Counted from the first letter of the stretch, positions 20,128-28,828 are shown. The stretch: 64,000 bases of DNA from Thalassovita mediterranea (GCA_019448215.1 CP080408.1:3100001-3164000), one strand, 5' to 3'. Notes: generated by a model not told the origin, from the letters alone. A program made the numbers and translations.

Positions 20128-21804
20128 ATGCGCGCAGTGGTTTTCATTGTCACATTGATCCTGTCCGCGAGCTTTGCCGCGGCCAATGCGCAAAGCTGTG
20201 ACTTCCAGGCAAGCGTATACGAGAATGCTGATCCTGCCGTCAGTGTTGGCGATATAGCCACACGCTCAAGCGACTTTGTCCCGGTAGAAGCCAGAAATGG
20301 CGGGCTTTTCGAAGGCCGCAGTTCAACGGGCGTCCTCTGGCTCAAGTTTGCGCATGAGGCGCAAGGCACTTGCGATACGCCGCAATGGCTGCAGCTCAAA
20401 TACCCCTATCTGAAAGATGTGACACTGCACGCCGCGTCAGCCTATCCCGATGGCCGCGAAGCGATGACCGAAATCGCGCCCCTCCCCTTGCAGTATCCAG
20501 TGTGGGCATTGCCGGTGCCAGAAGATGTCGCCAGCACCGACTACTATGTGCGCATTGCTTATCCGGACTTCCTGATCCTGCCGTTCGAGATCGCCAGCCC
20601 CGCACGCATCATTGGCGAAGTGGCTGTTTTCGGCGTCATCAGCGTCGCGCTAATCGTGCTTTTCCTGGCGCTCGCATTCCAGACTCTGGCGCTCGGCCGC
20701 GTGCTCGACCGGTCGGACACAGCAGCCTTTATCGGCTTTTCTGTCAGTTCAGCCTTCTACGTGTTCATTTCAAGCGGCTTGATGGGCAGCCTTTTCCGCG
20801 ATTTGATGCTCGATACGCGGCATCTGCTACTGACGTCGCAAGCCGTTCTGCTCTGGACCGCGGTCGTCTTTCTTCGCGCGAATATCAGACCGATTGCCAC
20901 GCCGCTTATCGACGGCATTTTTCGTGTCCTGCAGTTTGCGGCATTGCCGACACTGCTTGCACCATTCCTTGGCGATGGTGTCGCGTCGCTGGCATTCCTT
21001 TTTGCGTTCATCGCCGCGCCGCTCATCATTCTCGGCTTGCTCGGCGCGCTCACCTATCAGCGCCAGGGACGGGCCGCTGGGCTGCTCATTGGCTGGTGTC
21101 CGACAATCCTCGCTACGGTCTGGATCTATGGTCGCCTGATCGACATCACGCCGTATCTGCCAATCAACCACCATCTCGTCGGGCTTGGACTTTTCCTGAC
21201 GGCGCTAAGATTCAACGCTGTTCTTGCCTTCAAGTATCGCGGAGAGGCGCGCGCGGCGCGCACGGATATGCTGACAGGCCTGCCAAATCGTCGTGCGATG
21301 ACAGAATGTGCGAGACGTTTCGACAGCGGCAATCTCGAGCTGAGCGCGCTTGCCCTCATGGACCTTCGAAAGTTCAAGTCTGTGAACGACACATATGGAC
21401 ATGCGGCCGGCGACCATCTCCTGACCGAGATCAGCCGCAGGATTTTGGCGGTCCTGCCCAAACAGGCTGATTTCTTCAGGATTGGCGGGGATGAGTTCAT
21501 CATCCTGATGCGCGGTGGCTTCAGGCGGGCCGAGGTCGAAAACCTGCTCACCAAGGTCAGCGACCTGGTCAGCCAGCCGGTCAGTTATGCAGGCACCAGC
21601 TGTCAGGTCGCGGCGAATATCGGCGCGATCATGGGGCCGATACCGGACGAGGTAAGCTTTTCAACGCTGATGGGGGCGGCCGACAAGCTTGCCTATATGG
21701 CCAAGCAGCCGCACACGGCCGACATCCTGATTGAGACCTGGACCCACGCCGACGAGCTCACCCATGATGAAATGCCGGGCGCGATGCGGACCCGGCCGAC
21801 CTGA
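20128..21804 (+). CDS. 7TM-DISM-type membrane protein with GGDEF domain (diguanylate cyclase)
   Basis: 558-residue sensor. A signal peptide (MRAVVFIVTLILSASFAAA) is followed by a periplasmic domain of about 150 residues with WLKFAHEA and TDYYVRIAYPDF patterns, typical of the 7TMR-DISMED2 sensing domain. Seven membrane helices follow (about residues 170-365), then a GGDEF domain with an intact RIGGDEF (GGDEF at 453-457) and LMDLRKFKSVNDTYGHAAGD. No EAL domain, so it should make cyclic di-GMP. Start ATG at 20128 after GAAGGA. It is divergent from the receptor operon and convergent with the lipoprotein gene (7-nt gap). Confidence 0.9.
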   Translation: MRAVVFIVTLILSASFAAANAQSCDFQASVYENADPAVSVGDIATRSSDFVPVEARNGGLFEGRSSTGVLWLKFAHEAQGTCDTPQWLQLKYPYLKDVTLHAASAYPDGREAMTEIAPLPLQYPVWALPVPEDVASTDYYVRIAYPDFLILPFEIASPARIIGEVAVFGVISVALIVLFLALAFQTLALGRVLDRSDTAAFIGFSVSSAFYVFISSGLMGSLFRDLMLDTRHLLLTSQAVLLWTAVVFLRANIRPIATPLIDGIFRVLQFAALPTLLAPFLGDGVASLAFLFAFIAAPLIILGLLGALTYQRQGRAAGLLIGWCPTILATVWIYGRLIDITPYLPINHHLVGLGLFLTALRFNAVLAFKYRGEARAARTDMLTGLPNRRAMTECARRFDSGNLELSALALMDLRKFKSVNDTYGHAAGDHLLTEISRRILAVLPKQADFFRIGGDEFIILMRGGFRRAEVENLLTKVSDLVSQPVSYAGTSCQVAANIGAIMGPIPDEVSFSTLMGAADKLAYMAKQPHTADILIETWTHADELTHDEMPGAMRTRPT

Positions 21805-21811
21805 TCTTCCG

Positions 21812-22210
21812 TCAGTCGACGCAGAGCGCGGCGCCAGCCGTCCCATTCTCGATCGTCTGATAGCAGCCAAAGATGCTGTCATTCATGGTGCACTGGCCTG
21901 TGGCGGCCGTACCGGCTTCAGCAAACTCGCTGGTGTTGCGGCACTCACCCATACAGTCGGCGCTGTCAGAACAGAGCGCTCCGCCATCCGCGAAGGTCTG
22001 GATGCAATTCTCCCAGCCGAGCATGCCGGCCCGCTGGACCGTGCCGCCTGCCGCTTCGCAGCGCGCGCGCTCTGCAGGGGTAGCGACTTCGCCTTCGAAC
22101 GTGATGCGCTCATAGGGTACGCCCGGATTGGCGTCGTCTGGAGCGGTCTCGCCGGGCACAGCGCAGGCAGCAAGAAGGAGAAGGCTGGCGGAGAGAAGAT
22201 ACGGGCGCAT
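21812..22210 (-). CDS. Cysteine-rich lipoprotein, 132 aa
   Basis: Begins MRPYLLSASLLLLAACAV, with lipobox LAAC and the modified cysteine at residue 16. The mature part has eight more cysteines (for example RCEAAGG, WENC, CSDSADCMGEC), suggesting a compact disulfide-bonded periplasmic domain. It lies downstream of yacG on the same strand (56-nt gap) and convergent with the GGDEF gene. I do not recognise the family; the function is unknown. Confidence 0.75.
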   Translation of the reverse strand: MRPYLLSASLLLLAACAVPGETAPDDANPGVPYERITFEGEVATPAERARCEAAGGTVQRAGMLGWENCIQTFADGGALCSDSADCMGECRNTSEFAEAGTAATGQCTMNDSIFGCYQTIENGTAGAALCVD

Positions 22211-22266
22211 GGCGAGGGCTTTCGGTTTGAGGCAAGGCTCACCCTGCCACCAAAACGGCGTGGCCG

Positions 22267-22452
22267 CTACTCGTCGCGCTCTTCCTTGTAGCTCGGCGTT
22301 TCCTCGGCCTGATCAGCAGGCCGTCCGGGGATGGCATAGCCGCCTTTCAGCCAGCGCGACAGGTCCACATCGGCGCATCGTTTGGAACAGAAGGGCCGGA
22401 ATTTCGGATCGGCTGACCGGCTTTCACAGATCGGGCAGGTCGATTTGCTCAT
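22267..22452 (-). CDS. yacG: DNA gyrase inhibitor YacG (zinc protein)
   Basis: 61-residue protein starting MSKSTCPIC with the C-x2-C ... C-x3-C zinc site (CPIC, then FCSKRCADVDLSRWL), the hallmark of YacG, which binds GyrB and inhibits gyrase in Escherichia coli. Its start overlaps the end of the RNase gene by 4 nt, a common alphaproteobacterial arrangement. An acidic tail ends the protein. Confidence 0.92.
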   Translation of the reverse strand: MSKSTCPICESRSADPKFRPFCSKRCADVDLSRWLKGGYAIPGRPADQAEETPSYKEERDE

Positions 22453-23504
22453 TCTTTTCTCACCACGGATTTCTCGCCCTTGCCGCTGGCGATCTTCACC
22501 CGGCCTGAAAAGGCCTCACGCAGCAGGTCGTCGCATTGCTTTCGACGCGCAATATAGGCCTGCAGCGCGCGGGCCGACAGGGTGAGCCTGTAGAAGCCGG
22601 TGCGATTGGCAGCCGTTTCGCGGGCAGCGGCCCTGAAGAGGGCGAGGAGTTCGGTCTCCGGTGTCGGCTGTCCCTGCGCATCGAGAAGCCGGTCCTCCAG
22701 CGGCGCATGTGTCCAGGCGAGCTTCGCCTGTAAGAGGCCGAAGGGCGATGGTTTCAGCACGTCGATCTGGCGGGCGGAGCAGGCGGCGAAGCTCTCCTGC
22801 AGGCCTGCGCGCAGCTTGTCGGCTGTCGATGCCGTTATGGGGCCGACGCAGTCAAGCACGACAAGCCCGCCAAGGTTGCGCAGGGAGAGCTGGCGCGCGG
22901 CTTCCTGCATGGCCTCGCGGTTGACGCTGAAGGCGCGGGCGCCGGCGCTGCCCTTCGAGATGCGCCCTGCGGTGTCGATATCGATGGCGGTGAGGGCGCG
23001 TGTGCGCTCTATCCCGAGATTGCCGCCGCCGGGCAAGGGGCACCAGCTGGCGAGCGCTTCATCGAAGGCGCTGTCGATCTCGTCATAGTCAGATGTGGTT
23101 ACTGCGGTCTCGACGGTTGCGGCCTCAGAGATGGAGGTGCGCCAGCGATCGATTGCGGGGATGGTGTCGGTGGGCACGGACTTTCTGAGTTTGCCACGAG
23201 CGAGCTTGTCCCGGCGTGCTTCCATGACGATCTCGACCGGCGCGCTCGCGCCTTCGGTCAGCTTGCCGGTATCGTTCGTGCGCACGAAGATTTCTTCGCC
23301 AGAGAAAGCTTCGAAGAATGCCCCGCCCTGCTCTGGCGCGCGGCGGCGGAGGCGGGCATCGACCACGTCGCCAAGCCGCAGGCCGCCTGCCCCGCCGCCC
23401 CAGCGCTCAACAAAGAGACGGAACGGCTTGCCTGAGCTATCGAACGCCGCGGCGCGGACCTCTCCCGGCGTGCGATGCACGAGGATCCGCGGCGGCTGGC
23501 TCAT
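22449..23504 (-). CDS. Ribonuclease E/G family protein (short form)
   Basis: 351-residue RNase E/G-type protein, endoribonuclease of RNA processing and decay. An S1-like N-terminal region is followed by the catalytic DNase-I-like part: ALTAIDIDTAG and GGLVVLDCVGP hold the two aspartates expected to bind magnesium. It is much shorter than RNase G (about 490 aa). The zinc-link CPxCxGxG and the dimerisation region are absent, as in other short alphaproteobacterial members. Overlaps rlmE upstream (4 nt) and yacG downstream (4 nt). A separate full-length RNase E is expected elsewhere in the genome. Confidence 0.85.
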   Translation of the reverse strand: MSQPPRILVHRTPGEVRAAAFDSSGKPFRLFVERWGGGAGGLRLGDVVDARLRRRAPEQGGAFFEAFSGEEIFVRTNDTGKLTEGASAPVEIVMEARRDKLARGKLRKSVPTDTIPAIDRWRTSISEAATVETAVTTSDYDEIDSAFDEALASWCPLPGGGNLGIERTRALTAIDIDTAGRISKGSAGARAFSVNREAMQEAARQLSLRNLGGLVVLDCVGPITASTADKLRAGLQESFAACSARQIDVLKPSPFGLLQAKLAWTHAPLEDRLLDAQGQPTPETELLALFRAAARETAANRTGFYRLTLSARALQAYIARRKQCDDLLREAFSGRVKIASGKGEKSVVRKE

Positions 23505-24214
23505 GAGCGGCCGCGATATCCGAGCGCAACGACGAACAGTTCTGGCGAGCCGGCCCGGCTGGCGGGCGGCTTGATGTGTTTGACGCTTTTAAACATGCGC
23601 TTGAGGTCATTCATCATGTCAGGCGTCGCCCCGCCCTGGAAAACCTTACTGCAGAAATTGCCGCCCGGGGTCAGATGCTCACTGGCAAACCAGAGCGCCA
23701 TTTCAGCAAGCGCCGCGGTGCGCAGGCTGTCTGTCTGCTTGTGGCCGGTCGTGTTCGCTGCCATGTCAGAGAGGACGAGGTCTGGCGGGCCGGATAGCCC
23801 TTCCATCATCTTCTCGACATCCTCGCCCTCATTGATATCGCCCTGGATGATGTGGGCGCCCGGAATGGGGTCGACGGCCAGAAGGTCGATGCCGACGATT
23901 TCCTTCACGCTGCTGCGCAGGCAGACCTGGATCCAGCCCCCCGGCGCGCAGCCGAGGTCAACAACGCGCTTTGCGCCTCGCAGAATGTTCGTCTTCTCAT
24001 CGATTTCGAGCAGCTTGTAGGCTGCGCGCGCGCGGTAATTGTCCTTCTTCGCACGCTGGACATATGGGTCCGATAGCTGGCGTTCGATCCAGCGCTTGGA
24101 GCTTTCGTCCTTGGCATTGTGCGCGATGATCTTGCGCTCAGCCATACGGCGACCGGATGTCTGTTGCTTTTCCTTGGGCGGCCCTTTCCAGCGCCGCTTT
24201 TCGTCATCGCTCAT
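23501..24214 (-). CDS. rlmE: 23S rRNA (uridine-2'-O)-methyltransferase RlmE/FtsJ
   Basis: 237-residue Rossmann methyltransferase that in other bacteria methylates U2552 of 23S rRNA. The K-D-K-E catalytic tetrad is visible: YRARAAYKLLEID, LVLSDMAANTTG, NFCSKVFQGG and SPELFVVALGYRG. The SAM motif is VVDLGCAPGGWIQV. Start MSDDEKRRW. The ATG overlaps the end of the ppx gene by 4 nt, so translation is coupled in the ppx-rlmE-RNase-yacG operon. Confidence 0.95.
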   Translation of the reverse strand: MSDDEKRRWKGPPKEKQQTSGRRMAERKIIAHNAKDESSKRWIERQLSDPYVQRAKKDNYRARAAYKLLEIDEKTNILRGAKRVVDLGCAPGGWIQVCLRSSVKEIVGIDLLAVDPIPGAHIIQGDINEGEDVEKMMEGLSGPPDLVLSDMAANTTGHKQTDSLRTAALAEMALWFASEHLTPGGNFCSKVFQGGATPDMMNDLKRMFKSVKHIKPPASRAGSPELFVVALGYRGRS

Positions 24215-25335
24215 GACTTTGCCTCCGCTGCAGCCTTGTTGCCGCTATTCTGTTGTGCCTTGCGTTTGCGTCCGCCGCGCGAGCGCTTGCGTTTGGGACC
24301 CTTCATCATCGACAGGAGGAGGCCTTCGCGAAGCCCTCTGTCTGCCACCCGCATACGCGCATGTGGCGCGAGCGACCAGACCGCATCCATCAAAGCGCAG
24401 CCTGCCAGCATGAGCCCTGCCCGGTCATGGCCGATGGTCGGGAACTTCGCCCGGCCTTCGGGACCGGCTGTGATGAGTGCATCCATGGTGGAATAGCAGC
24501 CATCATGGTCCATCCACTGCCCGTCCACGAGGTCGCGGCGGTATTTCTCCAGCCCGAAGTGGACCCCGGCGACGCAAGTGACCGTGCCCGATGTGCCGAT
24601 GATGTGGGACGTCTCGTCCGCGAGCATTTTGCGAATATCGTGTTTCTCGGCCCATTTCTCGACATAGGACTTTGCCCGCTCCAGCATAGCTGGATAGGCC
24701 TCCTCTTCTGTTTCGAGATGAGCAAACGCCTCTGTCAGAGTGACCACGCCGAGCGGCACGCTGGTCCACGCCTTGATGGGCGGCTTTTTCAGCATGCCGT
24801 ACAGACCGCTATCGCGCGCCACGGCAGCGTCGACCAGCGAAAGCTCTGTCGACCCGCCGCCAATATCGAGAACGAGGACCGATTTTGCGTCCTCATCGAT
24901 GAGGTTGTGACAGCCGATCAGGGCGAGGCGCGCTTCTTCCTGTGGGCCAATGATCTTGAAGGTGAGGCCCGTGCGCTCGCGGATTTCCTTGATGAAATCC
25001 GCGCCATTCTCGGCCTTGCGGCAGGCTTCGGTTGCGATGCAGCGTACATGCCCGACGCGCTTTGCCTTCAGCTTTTTCGAGATGGCACCAAGCGCATCGA
25101 AGGCCCGGTCCATCGCAACGTCAGATAGACGGCCCGATTGCTCGAGCCCCTCGCCCAGACGGGCGATCTGCGAGTGGGAATCGACCACGTTGAAGCCCTT
25201 GCGCGTCGGCGCAGCGACCAGCAGCCTGCAATTGTTAGTGCCGAGGTCCACCGCCGCATAAAGCGGTGGCCGCCGGTCATTGCGCGCGGGCCGGCGGTTA
25301 CGCCTCTGCCCACCGCGCGATTTTTTTTCAGCCAT
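24211..25335 (-). CDS. Ppx/GppA-family phosphatase (exopolyphosphatase-like)
   Basis: 374-residue ASKHA-fold protein. The phosphate-binding motifs are AAVDLGTNNCRLLV near residue 29 and VLVLDIGGGSTELSLVD near 150. Members hydrolyse polyphosphate or pppGpp. A basic Arg/Lys-rich N-terminal extension (about 24 residues) and a basic C-terminal tail flank the domain. The family's long C-terminal HD-like domain is missing, as in many alphaproteobacteria. First gene of a four-gene operon, divergent from the hspQ-like gene (51-nt gap). Confidence 0.88.
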   Translation of the reverse strand: MAEKKSRGGQRRNRRPARNDRRPPLYAAVDLGTNNCRLLVAAPTRKGFNVVDSHSQIARLGEGLEQSGRLSDVAMDRAFDALGAISKKLKAKRVGHVRCIATEACRKAENGADFIKEIRERTGLTFKIIGPQEEARLALIGCHNLIDEDAKSVLVLDIGGGSTELSLVDAAVARDSGLYGMLKKPPIKAWTSVPLGVVTLTEAFAHLETEEEAYPAMLERAKSYVEKWAEKHDIRKMLADETSHIIGTSGTVTCVAGVHFGLEKYRRDLVDGQWMDHDGCYSTMDALITAGPEGRAKFPTIGHDRAGLMLAGCALMDAVWSLAPHARMRVADRGLREGLLLSMMKGPKRKRSRGGRKRKAQQNSGNKAAAEAKS

Positions 25336-25386
25336 GTGAGGCCCAAATCTTGTCGGTTAAGAGCCGCAATATCACATTGAAGTGCA

Positions 25387-25875
25387 ATGAGCCAACGACC
25401 CAACATATTCTCGCGACTTGCCGCTTTGTTCAGCGCCCGTAAGCCAGTTGAGCCGGAATACGAAGCTCAGGTCGCACATGTGGATCCCATGACCGAAGCA
25501 TCACAGACAGACGAAACCTATGGCGAGGATGGCCATCAGCCTTTCGCCATCGACCGCAGACAGGCGAAATTCCAGATCGGTGAGGTTGTAAAACACCGCA
25601 TGTTCGGATTCCGCGGTGTGATCTTCGACGTCGATCCGGTCTTCGCAAATTCTGATGAATGGTACGAAGCCATCCCTGAGCATCTGCGCCCGTCAAAGGA
25701 CCAACCCTATTATCACCTCTTCGCAGAGAACGATAAGACGCACTACGTGGCCTATGTCTCAGAGGGCAATCTTCTCATCGATGACAGCGACACGCCCGTC
25801 AGCCATCCGGACATTCCATTCGTCCTGGACCGAACGGCTGACGGTTATGCCCTGAAGCGCGAGCAGGCAAACTAG
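25387..25875 (+). CDS. HspQ/YccV-family protein (hemimethylated-DNA-binding-protein fold)
   Basis: 162-residue protein. The C-terminal two thirds carry the YccV/HspQ domain: FQIGEVVKHRMFGFRGVIFD, DEWYEAIPEHLRP, QPYYHLFAEN and YVSEGNLL. In Escherichia coli HspQ is a heat-shock specificity factor for Lon. This protein has an N-terminal extension of about 55 residues (starting MSQRPNIFSRLAALF) not found in the 105-residue E. coli protein. Divergent from ppx. No heat-shock promoter could be assigned with confidence in the short gap. Confidence 0.85.
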   Translation: MSQRPNIFSRLAALFSARKPVEPEYEAQVAHVDPMTEASQTDETYGEDGHQPFAIDRRQAKFQIGEVVKHRMFGFRGVIFDVDPVFANSDEWYEAIPEHLRPSKDQPYYHLFAENDKTHYVAYVSEGNLLIDDSDTPVSHPDIPFVLDRTADGYALKREQAN

Positions 25876-25888
25876 AGCGTCTGCTCGC

Positions 25889-26536
25889 TTAGTCCGGCTT
25901 CACCATTTCAGGAGCGGCTTTCGCGAAAGCCTCAACCTCTTGGCAGGCCGCATCCACTTCGACCAGTCGCGGAAACTGGCTGAGGTCAGTATCGTAGCGG
26001 CGCGCATTCGCCATTTGCGGCACGAGGCAGATATCAGCCAGCGTTGGCTTATCGCTGAACAGGAAGGCATTGGCCTTGTGAGGCTCAGCCATTTCTTCCA
26101 GCGCCGTGAAACCCCGGATAATCCAGTCGCGGTACCACTCACCGACGCCCGCATCGTCCTGCCCCAGCTCTTTGCGAAGCTTGATCAGCACTGACAAATT
26201 GTTGATGGGGTGGATGTCGCAGGCGATGATGTCGGCGAAGGCGCGCACCTGAAGGCGGGCCCAGCTGTCAGCCGGGAAGAATGATGGCTCAGGATAGGTT
26301 TCATCCAGCCACTCAAGTATCGCCATGGACTGGCCCGAGCGGCGGCCATCGACCTCCAGCGTCGGCACGCGCATCTGCGGGTTGAGCGCGCGGTAGCCAT
26401 CCTGAAACTGCTCATCCGCGCCCGGGGCGATGTTCACCGACTGGGAGGTATAGTCGAGGCCTTTCAGGTTCAGCGCGATCCGCAGCCTGTAAGCTGCGGA
26501 TGAGCGCCAGTAGTCATAGAGTTTCAGCTCACTCAT
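25889..26536 (-). CDS. maiA: Maleylacetoacetate isomerase (zeta-class glutathione transferase)
   Basis: 215-residue GST-fold enzyme that converts maleylacetoacetate to fumarylacetoacetate with glutathione. The zeta-class signature YDYWRSSAAYRLRIALNLKG lies at residues 7-26, with the SSAAYR glutathione loop. Its start codon overlaps the stop of the fumarylacetoacetate hydrolase gene by 4 nt, which places it in the tyrosine/homogentisate pathway. Homogentisate dioxygenase is not in this window. Confidence 0.93.
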   Translation of the reverse strand: MSELKLYDYWRSSAAYRLRIALNLKGLDYTSQSVNIAPGADEQFQDGYRALNPQMRVPTLEVDGRRSGQSMAILEWLDETYPEPSFFPADSWARLQVRAFADIIACDIHPINNLSVLIKLRKELGQDDAGVGEWYRDWIIRGFTALEEMAEPHKANAFLFSDKPTLADICLVPQMANARRYDTDLSQFPRLVEVDAACQEVEAFAKAAPEMVKPD

Positions 26537-27540
26537 GCCTTCACCACATCCTGCTCAATGGCGCCGAAGACGGTGTGCCCGGCCTTGTCCTTCACTTCGA
26601 TGCGGATGTTGTCGCCAACATCCATGAAGCTGGTCGCGGGCTTGCCGTCACGGATCGTCTCGATCATGCGGATCTCGGCGATGCAGGAATAGCCAAGGCC
26701 GCCATCGGCGACGGGCTTGCCAGCGCCGCCATCGGAATCACGGTTAGAGATTGTGCCGGAGCCGATGATCGTGCCAGCACAGAGCGGGCGGGTCTTTGCT
26801 GCGTGGGCGACCAGCGTGCCGAAGTCGAAAGTCATGTCGACATCGCATTCAGGCTTGCCGAACGGCTTGCCATTATAGGTCGAAAGCATGGGCAGGTGCA
26901 GCTTGCCATCCTTCCAGGCGTCGCCCAGCTCATCAGGCGTCACGGCAACCGGCGAAAAAGCGCTGGACGGTTTGGACTGGAAGAAGCCGAAGCCCTTGGC
27001 AAGCTCATTCGGGATGAGGCCGCGCAGGCTGACATCATTACAGATCATGATGAGCTTCACCTGATCGAGCGCCGCTTTGGCGTCGATGCCCATCGGAACG
27101 TCGCCGGTCACGACGCAGACCTCTGCCTCAAAGTCGAGGCCCCAGGCCTTGTCGCCAAGCGGGATGTTGTCGCGCGGACCAAGGAAGCTGTCAGAGCCAC
27201 CCTGATACATGAGCGGGTCTGAGTAGAAGCTTTCCGGCACTTCTGCGCCGCGCGCTTTTCTGACTAGCTCCACATGGTTGATGTAGGCAGAGCCGTCGGC
27301 CCACTGATAGGCGCGTGGCAGCGGCGATTCGCAGTCATGCTCATGAAAGCGCTTGGTCGGGACGGAGCCGACTTCGACGTCATTGGCGAGGGCGGCCAGT
27401 TTCGGCGCCACAAGGTCCCAATCATCGAGCGCGGCTTGCAGCGTCGGCGCGATATGCGTCGCTTCGGCATAGCGGGTGAGATCTTTCGAGACGACGACCA
27501 GCTGGCCGTCGCGTCCCTGTTTGAGGCTGGCGAGTTTCAT
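26533..27540 (-). CDS. Fumarylacetoacetate hydrolase family protein (probable fumarylacetoacetase)
   Basis: 335-residue FAH-fold enzyme, expected to split fumarylacetoacetate to fumarate and acetoacetate. Family features: DFEAEVCVVTGDVP with the metal-binding acidic residues, NDVSLRGLIPNELAKGFGF and GTIIGSGTISNRD. I chose ATG 27540 (MKLASLKQGRDG) because AGGAAAGGA lies just upstream and the family begins with this sequence; an upstream in-frame start at 27663 would overlap phhA. Together with maiA and divergent phhA it forms a phenylalanine/tyrosine catabolic locus. Confidence 0.92.
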   Translation of the reverse strand: MKLASLKQGRDGQLVVVSKDLTRYAEATHIAPTLQAALDDWDLVAPKLAALANDVEVGSVPTKRFHEHDCESPLPRAYQWADGSAYINHVELVRKARGAEVPESFYSDPLMYQGGSDSFLGPRDNIPLGDKAWGLDFEAEVCVVTGDVPMGIDAKAALDQVKLIMICNDVSLRGLIPNELAKGFGFFQSKPSSAFSPVAVTPDELGDAWKDGKLHLPMLSTYNGKPFGKPECDVDMTFDFGTLVAHAAKTRPLCAGTIIGSGTISNRDSDGGAGKPVADGGLGYSCIAEIRMIETIRDGKPATSFMDVGDNIRIEVKDKAGHTVFGAIEQDVVKA

Positions 27541-27617
27541 ATGCGGCGTTCCTTTCCTCTGCGGTCGTTGTGCCAGTGCGAAGACCAGCTTTCCATTTCT
27601 TTCAGCGTTTAGTGCGC

Positions 27618-27623
27618 TATAAT
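27618..27623 (+). promoter_or_regulatory. TATAAT -10 element of phhA; predicted leaderless transcript
   Basis: A perfect TATAAT lies 6 nt before the phhA start codon, so transcription would begin at or next to the ATG. No ribosome-binding site is present between them. A good -35 is not obvious (ATTTCT at 17-nt spacing). Confidence 0.5.
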
Positions 27624-27629
27624 AGTTGC

Positions 27630-28511
27630 ATGAGCAACCATTCCGAAAAACCCGCCAACGCAAGAGACGACTGGACCATTGATCAGGGCTGGTCGGATTA
27701 TACGGCCGATGAGCATGCTGTCTGGGACCTCTTGTACAAGCGGCAGATGGACGTGCTGCCGGGCCGTGCGGCGCCTGAATTCCTCGAAGGCCTGAAGGCG
27801 CTGGACCTCGGCAAGGGCGGCATTCCCGAATTTGAAGCCATGTCGGACGAGCTTGAAGCCCTGACTGGCTGGCGCGTGGTGGCTGTCCCCGGCCTCGTGC
27901 CGGACGAGGTATTCTTCGACCATCTCGCCAATCGCCGCTTTCCGGCAGGCCAGTTCATCCGCAAACGCAATGAACTCGATTACCTGCAGGAGCCGGACGT
28001 CTTTCACGATGTCTTTGGCCATGTGCCGATGCTGACCAATCCGGTCTTCGCCGACTATATGGAAGCCTATGGCAAGGGCGGTCTGCGCAGCCTCGACTTT
28101 GCGGCCCTCAAGAACCTCGCAGCGCTCTACTGGTACACCGTGGAGTTCGGGCTGATCCAGACCGATGAAGGCCTTCGCATCTATGGCGCGGGGATTGTGT
28201 CATCGAAAACCGAGAGCATCTTCGCGCTGGAAGACCCCTCTCCCAACCGGATCGGGTTTGACCTCGAACGCCTGATGAAGACTGACTACCGGATCGATGA
28301 TTTCCAGCAGACCTATTTCGTCATCGACAGCTATGAGCAGCTTTTCGATGCCACGGTGAAGACAGATTTTGCGCCCATCTATGACCGGATGCAGGGGAAG
28401 TTCGCACTGAAGCCTGAAGATGTCGTCGCAGATGACGATGTGATCACGCGAGGCAGCCAGGCTTATGCGAAGGCGGGCGGGCGGCTCGCCCCAGTGGATG
28501 GCGGCAAGTGA
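27630..28511 (+). CDS. phhA: Phenylalanine-4-hydroxylase
   Basis: 293-residue iron- and tetrahydrobiopterin-dependent enzyme that makes tyrosine from phenylalanine. The iron ligands are visible: HDVFGHVPML (H126 and H131) and YWYTVEFGL (E172). The length matches the bacterial single-domain enzyme. I chose ATG 27630 (MSNHSEKPA); there is no Shine-Dalgarno sequence, but a TATAAT lies 6 nt upstream, which suggests leaderless translation. It is divergent from the FAH-maiA pair (89-nt gap) and overlaps the SFPD-repeat gene by 4 nt. A pterin recycling enzyme (phhB) is not adjacent. Confidence 0.95.
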   Translation: MSNHSEKPANARDDWTIDQGWSDYTADEHAVWDLLYKRQMDVLPGRAAPEFLEGLKALDLGKGGIPEFEAMSDELEALTGWRVVAVPGLVPDEVFFDHLANRRFPAGQFIRKRNELDYLQEPDVFHDVFGHVPMLTNPVFADYMEAYGKGGLRSLDFAALKNLAALYWYTVEFGLIQTDEGLRIYGAGIVSSKTESIFALEDPSPNRIGFDLERLMKTDYRIDDFQQTYFVIDSYEQLFDATVKTDFAPIYDRMQGKFALKPEDVVADDDVITRGSQAYAKAGGRLAPVDGGK

Positions 28512-28828
28512 GACGCGCGCTGGCGCTATTGGCCCTTGCGGCCTCTGGCGCCTTGGCCGCTGCCGCAGATGACGTCGTTGGAACGGACTGCCAGTTCGAA
28601 GGCACGCCGCTGCATGGCAAGGTTCAGGTCGTCACCAGCTTTCCGGACATCAAGGTGAAGGTGGTAAACAGCTTCCCTGACCTGAAGGTGAAGCTGGTTG
28701 AGAGCTTTCCCGATGATTGCGGCGAGTGGCAGATGGTCGACAGTTTTCCCGACTTCACCATCCAGTATGTCGAGAGCTTTCCCGACATCGAGATTGAAAT
28801 GGTGACCTCGTTTCCGGGTGTCTCTTAA
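28508..28828 (+). CDS. Secreted SFPD-repeat protein, probable 7(1)-knot (Septknot-type) domain
   Basis: 106-residue protein starting at a GTG that overlaps the phhA stop (GTGA), so it is translationally coupled. A signal peptide (MRRALALLALAASGALAAA) is followed by six near-identical units with a core V-x-SFPD at residues 44, 55, 66, 79, 90 and 101 (the last is SFPG), spaced 11, 11, 13, 11 and 11. Two cysteines (C28, C71) could form a disulfide. From memory this repeat pattern matches the 7(1) septoil knot family, short all-beta proteins predicted or shown to be deeply knotted; that assignment needs a profile search. No function is known. Its 3' end overlaps the astB 3' end by 4 nt. Confidence 0.75.
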   Translation: MRRALALLALAASGALAAAADDVVGTDCQFEGTPLHGKVQVVTSFPDIKVKVVNSFPDLKVKLVESFPDDCGEWQMVDSFPDFTIQYVESFPDIEIEMVTSFPGVS

